This document shows positions 9,030 through 17,725 of a stretch of 64,000 bases of DNA, one piece after another. The translations under genes were made by a program, and so were the position numbers. The notes under the pieces were generated by a model. That model saw nothing but the letters and a program-made list of their open reading frames with translations. It was not told the origin of the DNA and made no database searches. The stretch covers positions 62,001-126,000 of the forward strand of contig CAWEWH010000001.1 in assembly GCA_963812775.1 (NCBI GenBank), read 5' to 3'. Numbering within the stretch: position 1 is the first letter of the stretch; every line of letters starts with the position of its first letter. This DNA comes from CAWEWH01 sp963812775. Its GTDB lineage: Bacteria; Pseudomonadota; Alphaproteobacteria; Rhizobiales; Beijerinckiaceae.

Positions 9030-10562
9030 ATGCTGTCGAAATTGGGCTCATTCCTGTCGCGCGGCGCCATCGCGGCGGCCGCAACGGCGATGGTCCTGAT
9101 GGGTGCCGAAGCGGCGCCCGACCGCCGCGTCGCCCTCGTCATGGGCAATGCCGCCTATCAGAACGTGCCGGCGCTCGCCAACCCGCTCACCGACGCCAAG
9201 GCGGTCTCGGCGGCGCTGAAGCGCCTCGGCTTCGAGGTGGTCGAGGGTTACGACCTGAAAATCGACGGCATGCGCTCGCTGGTGGGCGAATTCGCCGCCA
9301 AGCTCGACGGCGCCAAGGCGGCGCTGGTCTTCTATGCCGGCCATGGCATCGCGGTCGGCGACGAGAATTTCCTGCTGCCCACCGACGCCGTGCTGAAGAG
9401 CGAAGCCGACCTCGACTTCCGCACTGTCAACGTCAACCTGGTGCTGCGGCAGATGCAGCGCGAGGAACGGGTCAACATCCTCATCCTCGATGCCTGCCGC
9501 GACAATCCCTTCGCCAAGGAGCTGGCCCGCTCGGTCGGCAAGACGCGCTCGACCTCGATCTCGACCGGGCTTACCGCCATCGACACGCAGGCCTCATCGG
9601 GCATCCTCATCGCCTTCGCGACCGACCCGCGCAGCGTCGCCCTCGACGGCTCGCGCGGCGCTAACAGCCCCTTCACGTCGGCCCTGCTCAAGCACCTCGA
9701 GACGCCCGGCGTCTCCATCTCGACCGTCATGGATCGGGTGCGCGAGGACGTGTGGACCGAGACCGGCAAGAAACAGAAGCCGTGGGTCAACACTTCGATC
9801 ATCGGTGAGTTCATGCTCAACCCGTCGGCGGCCGGCCCCCGCATGCAGCAAGCGGCATTGCCACCCGCCGGTGGCGCCGCGCCGGGTGGCGGCGGCATCG
9901 ATCGCGCCCAGATGGACGTGCGCATGTGGGAGACGGCTGAGAAGTCGAACACGCTTGAGGACTATCAGGCGTATCTCGACGCCTTCCCGACCGGCCAGTT
10001 CGCCCAGTTCGCCAAGAACCGCATCGCGCGGCTCAAGGCGGAAGCCGGCGCCAACGTCGTCGCATCCCTCTCCGAGGCCGACCTGAAGGAGGCCGGCACG
10101 GCAAGGACGGAAGATGCGCTGAGGCTCACCGATAACGAGCGCCGCGAGGTGCAGAACCGGCTCCGCGCCTCCGGCTTCATGGTGCTGCCGCCCACCGGCA
10201 AGTTCGGGCCGGCAACTCGCGAGTCCCTGAGCCGCTGGCAGGCCTCCAACAGCCTGCCGACCACCGGCTATCTGACCAGGGCCCAGAAGCAGGTGCTTTG
10301 GACCAAGAGCGAAGCGGCCTATCAGGAACTCATGGCCGCCGCGCCTCCGGTCCAGTCGGCGCCGGTGACGCGCAACGTGCGCCAACAGCAGGGTGTCAAC
10401 GATGGCGGCGGCGCCGTCGACGAGGATTCGCCGCGCCGGCGCGCCCCGCAACGCCAGCAGGCGCAGCCGCAGCAGCAGCGCGCCCCGTCGGCAGGCGAGG
10501 TCGGCCAGTTGATGGGCGGCGCCGGCTCGCTCTTGCAAGGCATCGGCGCCTTCCGGCGCTGA
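9030..10562 (+). CDS. Secreted caspase-fold peptidase (C14 family) with peptidoglycan-binding-like domain
   Basis: 510 residues. A signal peptide (AAAATAMVLMGAEA) precedes the p20-like caspase fold: RVALVMGNAAYQNVPALANP, then ALVFYAGHGI with catalytic H105, then ILILDACRDNP with catalytic C156. The segment ILIAFATDP and the loop with NSPFTSALLKHL follow. A tetratricopeptide-like stretch (LEDYQAYLDAFPTGQFAQFA) comes next. Residues of about 370-425 form a PG_binding_1-type domain (VQNRLRASGFMVLPPTGKFG...ATRESLSRWQ). The tail is Gln/Pro/Arg-rich. Bacterial orthocaspases of this design are thought to cleave after basic residues in the periplasm; the target is unknown. A strong terminator follows. 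Confidence 0.9.
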   Translation: MLSKLGSFLSRGAIAAAATAMVLMGAEAAPDRRVALVMGNAAYQNVPALANPLTDAKAVSAALKRLGFEVVEGYDLKIDGMRSLVGEFAAKLDGAKAALVFYAGHGIAVGDENFLLPTDAVLKSEADLDFRTVNVNLVLRQMQREERVNILILDACRDNPFAKELARSVGKTRSTSISTGLTAIDTQASSGILIAFATDPRSVALDGSRGANSPFTSALLKHLETPGVSISTVMDRVREDVWTETGKKQKPWVNTSIIGEFMLNPSAAGPRMQQAALPPAGGAAPGGGGIDRAQMDVRMWETAEKSNTLEDYQAYLDAFPTGQFAQFAKNRIARLKAEAGANVVASLSEADLKEAGTARTEDALRLTDNERREVQNRLRASGFMVLPPTGKFGPATRESLSRWQASNSLPTTGYLTRAQKQVLWTKSEAAYQELMAAAPPVQSAPVTRNVRQQQGVNDGGGAVDEDSPRRRAPQRQQAQPQQQRAPSAGEVGQLMGGAGSLLQGIGAFRR

Positions 10563-10584
10563 ACCCGGACATCACGACGTGCAG

Positions 10585-10613
10585 AAGGGGCTCGCGGGCC
10601 CCTTTTTCTTTTT
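10585..10613 (+). terminator. Rho-independent terminator of the caspase gene
   Basis: GGGGC, a short GC loop, GCCCC and then a run TTTTTCTTTTT, starting about 25 bases after the stop at 10562. Confidence 0.85.
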
Positions 10614-10742
10614 CATGCGCTCCGATCAAGGAACGCCGGAACCCGTCCGCACGCGCATCGTTGCCCCCTCACCCAAGCGGCGGGGCGAGCCTGATCGCCA
10701 CCGATCTCGCCGGTCCTTGGGGCAACCAGCGAGGAGCTCCCG

Positions 10743-11174
10743 ATGCAAATCAAGGACGTAATGACGAAGGACGTTCACACCATCAATCCCGGCAGCACGC
10801 TGCGAGAAGCGGCGACGGAAATGTCGAAGGTCAATTCCGGCATCCTGCCGGTGAGCGATGGTGACCGCCTCGTCGGCATGATCACTGACCGGGACATCGC
10901 CATTCGCGGCGTTGCTCAGGGCCTCGGCCCGGACGCGCATGTGAGCGACATCATGACCCGAGAGGTACGGTACTGCTACGACGATCAGGATCTCGACAAC
11001 GTCGCCGACAACATGGCCGACATCCAGGTTCGTCGCCTGCCGGTGGTGGACCGCAACAAACGCCTGGTGGGCATCGTCTCCATCGGCGATCTCGCGAGCA
11101 GCGATGGCGGCGCCATGCCGGCCGCAGAAGCGCTGCGCGGTATCGCGCGTCCCGGCGGCGAGCACCGCGTGTAG
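10743..11174 (+). CDS. CBS-domain pair protein
   Basis: 143 residues made of two tandem CBS motifs: IKDVMTKDVHTINPGSTL to LVGMITDRDIAIRGVAQG, then VSDIMTREVRYCYDDQDL to LVGIVSIGDLAS. The pair forms a Bateman module that binds adenine nucleotides and usually regulates a partner enzyme or channel. No catalytic domain is attached. The start has GAGGAG about 9 bases upstream. It stands alone after the caspase terminator. Confidence 0.93.
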   Translation: MQIKDVMTKDVHTINPGSTLREAATEMSKVNSGILPVSDGDRLVGMITDRDIAIRGVAQGLGPDAHVSDIMTREVRYCYDDQDLDNVADNMADIQVRRLPVVDRNKRLVGIVSIGDLASSDGGAMPAAEALRGIARPGGEHRV

Positions 11175-11235
11175 GGCCAGCCTCCCGTTCGTCATTCCCG
11201 GGGAGCCGCCGCATGCAGCTCGCCGGGACGGCATG

Positions 11236-11421
11236 CTAGTGTCGCGATTCCGAAATTCGCCTCATGCTGATGGAGGGCCAAGTAATATGGACGACTTGGC
11301 GAATTTCGGAATCATAGGCCGCACTAGAAAGGATTGATTCTAGCGCGCTTTTTGAATTTGAAGTTCGCGAGGCAGCTGATCCAGACAATGTAGTGAACTT
11401 CAAATTCGGCACACTAGATTC
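11236..11421. repeat. Two tandem related inverted-repeat elements
   Basis: Unit 1 spans 11236-11327. Its 16-base arms GATTCCGAAATTCGCC (11246-11261) and GGCGAATTTCGGAATC (11298-11313) are perfect reverse complements, flanked by CTAGTG and CACTAG. Unit 2 spans about 11340-11417. Its 13-base arms GAATTTGAAGTTC (11354-11366) and GAACTTCAAATTC (11395-11407) are also perfect and are flanked by CTAG on both sides. The arms of the two units are related (ATTygAArTTCGC). The right CTAG of unit 2 overlaps the gatB stop codon. The form suggests a small palindromic mobile repeat or a pair of RNA hairpins. Confidence 0.75.
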
Positions 11422-12883
11422 CGAGCTTCGCCTTCAGAAGTTCGTTCACCGCCTGCGGGTTGGCCTTGCCGCCCGTCTCCTTCATCACCTGACCGACGAA
11501 CCAACCGAGCATCGTGGGCTTCTGCTTCACCTGCTCGACCTTGTCGGGATTGGCGGCAACGATCTTGTCGACGGCGGCCGCAATGGCGCCGGTGTCGGTG
11601 ACCTGCTGCATGCCGCGCGCCGCGACGATGGCGCGCGGATCGCCCCCTTCCGCCCACACGATCTCGAACAGGTCCTTGCCGAGCTTGCCCGAGATGGTGC
11701 CCTCCCCGATCAGCGCCACGATGGCGCCAAGCTGCTCGGCCGAAACAGGCGAGGCGGCGATGTCCATGCCTTCCTTGTTGAGGCGCCCGAACAGCTCGTT
11801 GATGACCCAGTTGGCGGCAACTTTGCCGTCGCGCCCCTTGGCGACCGCCTCGAAGAAATCGGCGGAAGCGCGCTCGGCCACGAGCACGCCGGCGTCATAG
11901 GTCGAAAGCCCGAAATCGGCGATGAGGCGCGCCTTCTTGGCGTCGGGCAATTCCGGCAGCTGCCGCTTGAGGTTCTCGACGAAGGCGTCGTCGAAGGCGA
12001 GCGGCAACAGATCCGGATCGGGAAAATAGCGGTAGTCGTGCGCCTCCTCCTTGGAGCGCATGGAGCGCGTCTCGCCCTTGCCCGGGTCGAACTGGCGCGT
12101 CTCCTGGTCGATCTTGCCGCCGTCCTCGAGAATGCCGATCTGGCGGCGCGCCTCCACCTCGATGGCCTGGCCGATGAAGCGGACGGAGTTGACGTTCTTG
12201 ATCTCGCAGCGCGTGCCGAGCGGCTCGCCGGGCCGGCGCACCGAGACGTTCACGTCGGCGCGCAGGTTGCCCTTCTCCATGTCGCCGTCGCAGGTGCCTA
12301 GATAGCGCAGGATGGTGCGCAGCTTGGTGACATAGGCGCGCGCCTCGTCGGACGAGCGCATGTCGGGCTTCGAGACGATCTCCATCAGCGCCACGCCGGA
12401 GCGGTTGAGATCGACGAAGCTCGTGGTGGCGTGCTGATCGTGCAGCGATTTGCCGGCGTCCTGCTCGAGATGCAGCCGCTCGATGCCGACCTTGATCTGC
12501 CCGCCGTCGGGAAGATCGACGATCACCTCGCCTTCGCCGACGATGGGGCTCTTATACTGGCTGATCTGATAGCCTTGCGGCAGGTCGGGATAGAAATAGT
12601 TCTTCCGGTCGAACACCGAGGAATGGTTGATCTTGGCCTTCAGCCCAAGGCCGGTGCGGACCGCCTGGCGCACGCATTCCTCGTTGATGACCGGCAGCAT
12701 GCCGGGCATGGCCGCGTCGACGAACGAGACATGCGCGTTCGGCGCGCCGCCGAATTCGGTCGAGGCGCCGGAGAACAGCTTGGCGTTCGAGGTCACCTGG
12801 GCATGGATTTCCAACCCGACGATGACCTCCCAGTCGCCGGTGGCGCCCTTGATGAGCTTTTTCGGGTCGAGCGCGGCGTTCAT
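11414..12883 (-). CDS. gatB: Asp-tRNA(Asn)/Glu-tRNA(Gln) amidotransferase subunit B
   Basis: 489 residues, full length. The N-terminal kinase domain begins WEVIVGLEIHAQV and has SNAKLFSGAST and the metal site region VDAAMPGMLPVINEECV. The middle has the classic KNYFYPDLPQGYQISQYKSP. The C-terminal tail/YqeY domain ends VGQVMKETGGKANPQAVNEL. GatB activates misacylated Glu-tRNA(Gln) or Asp-tRNA(Asn) by phosphorylation within GatCAB. gatA and gatC lie upstream on the same strand but are separated from gatB by a plus-strand gene and the dodecin gene. The stop lies inside an inverted-repeat element. Confidence 0.98.
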   Translation of the reverse strand: MNAALDPKKLIKGATGDWEVIVGLEIHAQVTSNAKLFSGASTEFGGAPNAHVSFVDAAMPGMLPVINEECVRQAVRTGLGLKAKINHSSVFDRKNYFYPDLPQGYQISQYKSPIVGEGEVIVDLPDGGQIKVGIERLHLEQDAGKSLHDQHATTSFVDLNRSGVALMEIVSKPDMRSSDEARAYVTKLRTILRYLGTCDGDMEKGNLRADVNVSVRRPGEPLGTRCEIKNVNSVRFIGQAIEVEARRQIGILEDGGKIDQETRQFDPGKGETRSMRSKEEAHDYRYFPDPDLLPLAFDDAFVENLKRQLPELPDAKKARLIADFGLSTYDAGVLVAERASADFFEAVAKGRDGKVAANWVINELFGRLNKEGMDIAASPVSAEQLGAIVALIGEGTISGKLGKDLFEIVWAEGGDPRAIVAARGMQQVTDTGAIAAAVDKIVAANPDKVEQVKQKPTMLGWFVGQVMKETGGKANPQAVNELLKAKLGI

Positions 12884-13076
12884 CCCAGTCCTGCCTCGTC
12901 CTGTCTCGTTGCAAAATCAGCCAGTAGAGCGCACGCGATGTGGGGTCAAGCCGGCACTCCGTTCGCACAACCTCTTGAGATGTAAGTGCTTTGGCCGCCT
13001 TTTCACAATCTCACGCGGGTGAAACCTTGTCGCACATCACGCGTTAAGCCCTGACACTGAGCGACAGGAGCGACAA

Positions 13077-13385
13077 ATGACTTATGACCCCAGACGGGAT
13101 TCGCTCGATCCCGAATTTCGGCCGCTACCGCCTGAGGCGCGTGGGCCGGAATACGACGGTGGCGTGAGCACCAATGTGAGCGCGGTCCTGCTGGTTGCCA
13201 TCCTCGTGATCGGCGGATTGTTCGCGTTCTATTACTACGGCTCGAGTGACAACACCGACCGCACGACCACCGGCAGCACCAAGACCGAGCAGTCGATGCC
13301 GAGCGGCCAGGCGCCGGTTGGCTCGCCGCCGAACGCACCGTCGATGCAGAAGCCCCCGAGCAATTCTGCGCCTCCGCAACAGTAA
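13077..13385 (+). CDS. Single-pass membrane hypothetical protein
   Basis: 102 residues: a hydrophilic cytosolic N-terminus, one membrane span (VSAVLLVAILVIGGLFAFYY, about residues 35-55) and a Thr/Ser/Pro/Gln-rich outer tail. ACAGGAG lies 6-7 bases before the ATG. It is divergent from gatB and convergent with the dodecin gene, with which it shares a two-way terminator. No family recognised; small one-span proteins like this are frequent next to gatB in Rhizobiales. Confidence 0.72.
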   Translation: MTYDPRRDSLDPEFRPLPPEARGPEYDGGVSTNVSAVLLVAILVIGGLFAFYYYGSSDNTDRTTTGSTKTEQSMPSGQAPVGSPPNAPSMQKPPSNSAPPQQ

Positions 13386-13402
13386 CGGATTTTCGGGCGA
13401 CA

Positions 13403-13431
13403 AAGGGCCAGGCGTTTCGCCTGGCCCTTTT
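13403..13431. terminator. Bidirectional rho-independent terminator
   Basis: A 12-base stem AAGGGCCAGGCG / CGCCTGGCCCTT with a TTT loop, with T-rich sequence on the plus side and A-rich on the other. It lies between the convergent one-span membrane protein gene and the dodecin gene and can serve both. Confidence 0.88.
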
Positions 13432-13438
13432 CGTTTGA

Positions 13439-13656
13439 TCAGCCCCCACCTTCGTACTTGAACGAAACCTTGAGCTTCGCCCGATAGGCTTCGACTTTGC
13501 CCTTGCTGTCCATCGCCACGTCGAGCTGAACCACTTCCGCGACGCGCAGGTCGCGCAACGTCTTGCTCGCCCTCTCGAGGGCGTTCTTGGCGGCCTTGTC
13601 CCAGGAATCGGGCTGGTGCCGATAAGTTCAATGACCTTGTAGACACTGTTGGGCAT
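13439..13656 (-). CDS. Dodecin flavoprotein, reading frame broken by one missing base
   Basis: The first 16 codons read MPNSVYKVIELIGTSP. Adding one base at the GGG run at 13610-13612 (plus strand) gives a continuation SWDKAAKNALERASKTL, then LRVAEVVQLDVAMDSKGKVE, then AYRAKLKVSFKYEGGG and a TGA at 13439. That is a complete dodecin of about 72 residues. Dodecins form dodecamers that store riboflavin or FMN. GGAGG precedes the ATG at 13656. As written, the frame runs into unrelated codons. The lost base falls in a short G run, so a sequencing slip is as likely as a real mutation. Confidence 0.82.
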
Positions 13657-13785
13657 GTGGTCCTCCCTCGCGGCGGGAGGGGTGACGCCGTTCGCGGCAG
13701 TATCGGTCTCGCGCGGTGCCGCGTCAGGCGATCCCGCGGCGCGCCGGCAGCATGGCACACCCGACGCATTCTGGCGACGACGGCG

Positions 13786-15264
13786 CTACCACCACGGCTC
13801 GGGCAGCGTCATGCGCCCGGCCGCCTCCTCGATCACCTGGCCGGCCGCGAACAGCGTCTCCTCGTCGAAGGGCCGGCCGATGAGCTGCAGGCCGAGCGGC
13901 AGGCCCTGCGCGTCGAGACCGGCCGGCACGGAGATGCCGGGGAGCCCCGCCATGTTCACGGTGACGGTGAACACGTCGTTGAGATACATCTCCACCGGAT
14001 CGGCGGCGCCTTTCTCGCCGATGCCGAAGGCGGCCGACGGCGTCGCCGGCGTCAGGATGGCGTCGACGCCCTGCTGATAGAGCTTCTCGAAATCCTGCTT
14101 GATCAGCGTGCGGATCTTCTGCGCGCGCAAATAATAGGCGTCGTAGTAGCCGGCCGACAGCACGTAGGTGCCGATCATGATGCGCCGCTGCACCTCGCGG
14201 CCAAAGCCCTCGGCGCGTGTCTGCTCGTACATGTCGACGATGTCGCGGCCGGGTACGCGCAGGCCGTAGCGCACGCCGTCATAGCGCGCGAGGTTCGAGG
14301 ACGCTTCGGCCGGCGCCACGATGTAATAAGCCGGCAGCGCATATTTGGTGTGCGGCAGCGACACTTCGACGATGTTGGCGCCCGCTGCCTTGAGCCAGCC
14401 GGCGCCGCGCTGCCACAAGGCCTCGATCTCGGCCGGCATGCCATCGACGCGGTACTCGTCCGGGATGCCGATGGTCAGGCCGGCGACGCCGCGGCGCACC
14501 GCCGCCTCGAAATTGGGCACCGGCACGTTCGCCGAGGTGGTGTCCTTCGGATCGTGCCCGGCCATCGAGGTGAGCAGGATGGCGCAGTCGCGCACCGTCC
14601 TGGCAATGGGCCCGGCCTGGTCGAGAGACGACGCGAAGGCGACGATGCCCCAGCGCGAGCAGCGCCCGTAGGTAGGCTTGATGCCGGCCGTGCCGGTGAA
14701 GGCCGCCGGCTGGCGGATGGAGCCGCCCGTGTCGGTGGCGGTCGCCCCGAGGCAGAGCCGCGCCGCCACCGCCGCCGCCGAACCGCCGGAGGAGCCGCCC
14801 GGCACGAGATGGAGATTGGCGCCGGCCCGCCGCCATGGCGATTTCACCGGACCGAAGCAGGACGTCTCGTTCGACGAGCCCATGGCGAACTCGTCGTTGT
14901 TGAGCTTGCCGAGCATGACGGCGCCGTCGCGCCACAGCTGCGCCGTCACCGTCGATTCGTAGTGCGGCACGAAGTTCTTGAGGATGTTGCTGCACGCGGT
15001 GGTGCGCACGCCCTCGGTGCAGAAGAGATCCTTGATGCCGAGCGGCAGGCCCTCGAGCGGCCGCGCCTCGCCGGCGGCGATGCGCTTCTGGCTTTCCGCC
15101 GCCATGGCGAGCGCCTTCTCGGGCGTCTCCAGCACGTAGGCGTTGAGCATGCGCGCCTTTTCGACAGCCGCCACATGCGCCTTGGCGAGCTCGGTGGCCG
15201 AGAACTGTTTGGCGCGAAGGCCGTCGCGCGCCTCGGCAAGGGTGAGATCGAGAAGCTCGGTCAT
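13786..15264 (-). CDS. gatA: Asp-tRNA(Asn)/Glu-tRNA(Gln) amidotransferase subunit A
   Basis: 492 residues of the amidase-signature family. The Ser-cisSer-Lys triad is visible: K78 in LPLGIKDLF, the cis-Ser in PGGSSGGSAAAVAARL (about S158) and the nucleophile in TDTGGSIRQPA (S182). GatA releases ammonia from glutamine for transamidation by GatB. gatC lies 36 bases upstream on the same strand, so gatC-gatA is one transcription unit. The first residues MTELLDLTLAEARDGLRA are typical. Confidence 0.98.
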   Translation of the reverse strand: MTELLDLTLAEARDGLRAKQFSATELAKAHVAAVEKARMLNAYVLETPEKALAMAAESQKRIAAGEARPLEGLPLGIKDLFCTEGVRTTACSNILKNFVPHYESTVTAQLWRDGAVMLGKLNNDEFAMGSSNETSCFGPVKSPWRRAGANLHLVPGGSSGGSAAAVAARLCLGATATDTGGSIRQPAAFTGTAGIKPTYGRCSRWGIVAFASSLDQAGPIARTVRDCAILLTSMAGHDPKDTTSANVPVPNFEAAVRRGVAGLTIGIPDEYRVDGMPAEIEALWQRGAGWLKAAGANIVEVSLPHTKYALPAYYIVAPAEASSNLARYDGVRYGLRVPGRDIVDMYEQTRAEGFGREVQRRIMIGTYVLSAGYYDAYYLRAQKIRTLIKQDFEKLYQQGVDAILTPATPSAAFGIGEKGAADPVEMYLNDVFTVTVNMAGLPGISVPAGLDAQGLPLGLQLIGRPFDEETLFAAGQVIEEAAGRMTLPEPWW

Positions 15265-15300
15265 TGCTGATTCAAATCGGCAGCCGTATGCGGCGCATGT

Positions 15301-15588
15301 CTATTCGACGACCTTTGGCACCATGAAGTAATTGTCTTCGCTCGCCGGCGCATTGGCGACGATCTTGTCCGCATAGCCGCCGTCGTTGACGGCGTCCTGG
15401 CGCTTCTTCATGGCCATCTTGGTGACCGAGGTCATCGGCTCGACGCCCTCGACATTCACTGTGTCGAGCTCCTCGACGAATTTGAGGATGGCGTTGAGCT
15501 CGCCCTGAAGATGCGGCACGTCGGCGTCCTTGACCGCGATGCGCGCCAGATGCGCGATGCGCCGGACCGTCTTCTCGTCGACACTCAT
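15301..15588 (-). CDS. gatC: Asp-tRNA(Asn)/Glu-tRNA(Gln) amidotransferase subunit C
   Basis: 95 residues, beginning MSVDEKTVRRIAHLARIAV and containing LNAILKFVEELDTVNVEGVE and PMTSV, the hallmarks of GatC, the small subunit that holds GatA and GatB together. The start at 15588 has GGAGCAGG upstream; a longer in-frame start at 15705 would add a non-homologous extension and was rejected. It is first in the gatC-gatA unit. Confidence 0.96.
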   Translation of the reverse strand: MSVDEKTVRRIAHLARIAVKDADVPHLQGELNAILKFVEELDTVNVEGVEPMTSVTKMAMKKRQDAVNDGGYADKIVANAPASEDNYFMVPKVVE

Positions 15589-15706
15589 GCCTGCTCCGGG
15601 TGGGACGCGCGCGCGACGCGCGGCCTGGGCGCTATAGCACCCGCCCGTTTGGCGCGGCAAGCAAAGGAGGATCGGCGGGTCGGTTCGCCGCGACCCGAAC
15701 GACACA

Positions 15707-16066
15707 TTAGTTCTTGGAGATCGCCTGCGGGTGCGGCACCGGGTTGAACGGCCACCCGAGCGTCGCGAGCCACGTCGAGCATAGCATCACCATCGTGCCG
15801 AGCAGGATGACGACGGCAAGACGTGCGAAGGGGCGCCGGCCGGCGAGCCGCCTGGCGTCGGCTTCGGCCTTGACGTCGCCCCAAGGCGCGATAGGCGGCT
15901 CCGGCACGGCCGGCGCCCGCGACCTGGCGAGACGGCGCGCCACCGCGTCGGCCCGGGCGGCCGCCTCGCGGGGCGAGAACTCAGTGCGCATCCTGGACTT
16001 GTCAGGCGCGGGGTACACGCCCTGGCGACTTGCGACAGCCGTAACCATGCGATCGGCTTCCTTCAT
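15707..16066 (-). CDS. Hypothetical membrane-anchored protein
   Basis: 119 residues from the ATG at 16066. An Ala/Arg-rich helical part (SPREAAARADAVARRLARSR) is followed by one membrane span near the C-terminus (FARLAVVILLGTMVMLCSTW). The start is uncertain: an ATG at 15991 and one at 16117 are in the same frame, none with a strong ribosome-binding site. It lies between gatC and ruvX on the gatC strand. No family recognised. Confidence 0.5.
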   Translation of the reverse strand: MKEADRMVTAVASRQGVYPAPDKSRMRTEFSPREAAARADAVARRLARSRAPAVPEPPIAPWGDVKAEADARRLAGRRPFARLAVVILLGTMVMLCSTWLATLGWPFNPVPHPQAISKN

Positions 16067-16301
16067 GGCACCGTGCCCGTCCCGCTCCCAGTGACCGACT
16101 ATGCACACCCCCATCACGGCCGCGACACAGGAATGAAGAAAGGGTAAATCGGATTGGTAACCAGCGTCCGCGCCCCCGGCCTAAATGGCTAATCCGGCTC
16201 GAAAATCGCCGTAAAGGGGCCGCCAGCCGAGGGTTTTCCGGAGCTTGCAGTTCCGGCCCCCCGCCCGTGACCATGGCACCACCCCGTGATAGTCGGCGCC
16301 G

Positions 16302-16784
16302 ATGCCCCTCGTCACCCTTGACGCCTTCACCCAACTGCCGCGCGGCGCCCGCCTGATCGGCGTCGATCTCGGCAGCAAGACCATCGGGCTTGCGCTGTCA
16401 GACGTGGAATGGCGCGTGGCGAGCCCATTCGACACCATCAAGCGGTCGAAATTCACCGCCGACGCCGCGCGCCTCAAAGCCATCGCAAGCGAGCACGGCG
16501 TCGGCGGCCTCGTGGTCGGCCTACCGCTCAACATGGACGGTTCGGAAGGCCCGCGGGCACAGTCGACCCGCGCCTTCGTGCGCAACCTCGACGCTATCCT
16601 GGCGCTCCCCGTGGCGCTGTGGGACGAGCGGCTAACGACGGCGGCGGTGACCCGCACGCTCATCGAAGCGGACACCTCGCGCGCCCGCCGCGCCGCCCTC
16701 GTCGACAAGATGGCGGCGGCCTTCCTGCTGCAGGGGGCCCTGGACCGGCTGACGCGGACGACAGAGGGCGGCGCGGCATGCTGA
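16302..16784 (+). CDS. ruvX: Putative Holliday junction resolvase / pre-16S rRNA nuclease YqgF
   Basis: 160 residues with the RNase H-like fold of RuvX/YqgF. LIGVDLGSKTIGLALSD carries the first catalytic Asp, GGLVVGLPLNMDGSEG is the central strand and loop, and LWDERLTTAAV carries the Glu. The last acidic residue lies in RRAALVDKMAAAFLLQ. The family matures the 5' end of 16S rRNA and may also process recombination junctions. The gene overlaps the downstream transporter by 7 bases (ATGCTGA). Confidence 0.95.
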   Translation: MPLVTLDAFTQLPRGARLIGVDLGSKTIGLALSDVEWRVASPFDTIKRSKFTADAARLKAIASEHGVGGLVVGLPLNMDGSEGPRAQSTRAFVRNLDAILALPVALWDERLTTAAVTRTLIEADTSRARRAALVDKMAAAFLLQGALDRLTRTTEGGAAC

Positions 16785-17704
16785 CCATCGTCGCCGCGCT
16801 GGTGCCGGTCTTCCTGGTCATCGCCACCGGCTACGGCATGCGCGTCTCCGGCGCCGTGCCCGAGGAGCAATGGCGCGGCTTCGAGCGCCTCACCTATTTC
16901 GTTCTCTTCCCGGCCGTGATCGTCGAGACGCTGGTCAAAGCCGACCTCTCCACGGTGCCGGTGCTCGGCGTCGGGATCGCGCTGATTGGCGCCCTCCTCA
17001 GCAACGCTGTCATCGTGCTCCTGCTGCGCCGGCCGCTGGAGCGCTGGATCGCCCTCGACCCGCCGAGCTTCACGTCGCTGTTTCAGGGCTCGACGCGCTG
17101 GAACTTCTTCGTGGCGCTGGCCCTCGCCGGAGCCCTTTTCGGCAACGAGGGCCTGACCCTTATCGCCATCGCCATTGCGGCCATGATACCCGTGCTCAAC
17201 GTCTTGGCCGTCATCGTGCTGGCGCGCTACGCGAGCGGTGTGCCGCAGTCGCCGCTCGACGTGCTGGGCACGCTGGCCCGCAATCCCTTCATCTGGTCTT
17301 GTGCGGCCGGCATCGCGCTCAACGCCCTGGCGATACCGATCCCGAAACTCGCCCTCGACTACGCGGGCATCCTTGCCCGCGCCTCCCTGGCGGCCGGCCT
17401 GCTCATCGTCGGGTCCGGCCTGGACCTCACGCAATTGGCGCGGCCCCGCGCCGTGCACTGGCTGTCGCTTGCCCTGAAACTTGTGCTGTTGCCGCTTTTG
17501 GCGGCGCTCTACACGTTCGCCCTTGGCGTCACCGGCACCGGCCGCGCCGTGGCGCTGCTGGCCGCCTCGGTGCCGACATCGGGGGCCGCCTTCCTCCTCG
17601 CCCGCCAGCTCGGCGGCAACGCGCCCCTGATGGCCGAGATCATCACCCTGCAGACGCTCGCCGCGATGATCACCATGCCGATCGTCCTCGCGCTGCTCGG
17701 ATGA
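16778..17704 (+). CDS. AEC-family auxin-efflux-carrier-like transporter
   Basis: 308 residues with about ten membrane spans. It begins MLTIVAALVPVFLVIATGYG, continues ERLTYFVLFPAVIVETLVKA and FQGSTRWNFFVALALAGALF, and ends in LQTLAAMITMPIVLALL. The layout matches AEC permeases, which export organic acids such as malate or malonate. The start overlaps the ruvX stop (ATGCTGA), so it is co-translated with ruvX. Substrate unknown. Confidence 0.92.
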   Translation: MLTIVAALVPVFLVIATGYGMRVSGAVPEEQWRGFERLTYFVLFPAVIVETLVKADLSTVPVLGVGIALIGALLSNAVIVLLLRRPLERWIALDPPSFTSLFQGSTRWNFFVALALAGALFGNEGLTLIAIAIAAMIPVLNVLAVIVLARYASGVPQSPLDVLGTLARNPFIWSCAAGIALNALAIPIPKLALDYAGILARASLAAGLLIVGSGLDLTQLARPRAVHWLSLALKLVLLPLLAALYTFALGVTGTGRAVALLAASVPTSGAAFLLARQLGGNAPLMAEIITLQTLAAMITMPIVLALLG

Positions 17705-17725
17705 CGGAGGACAGACGATCCGTCG

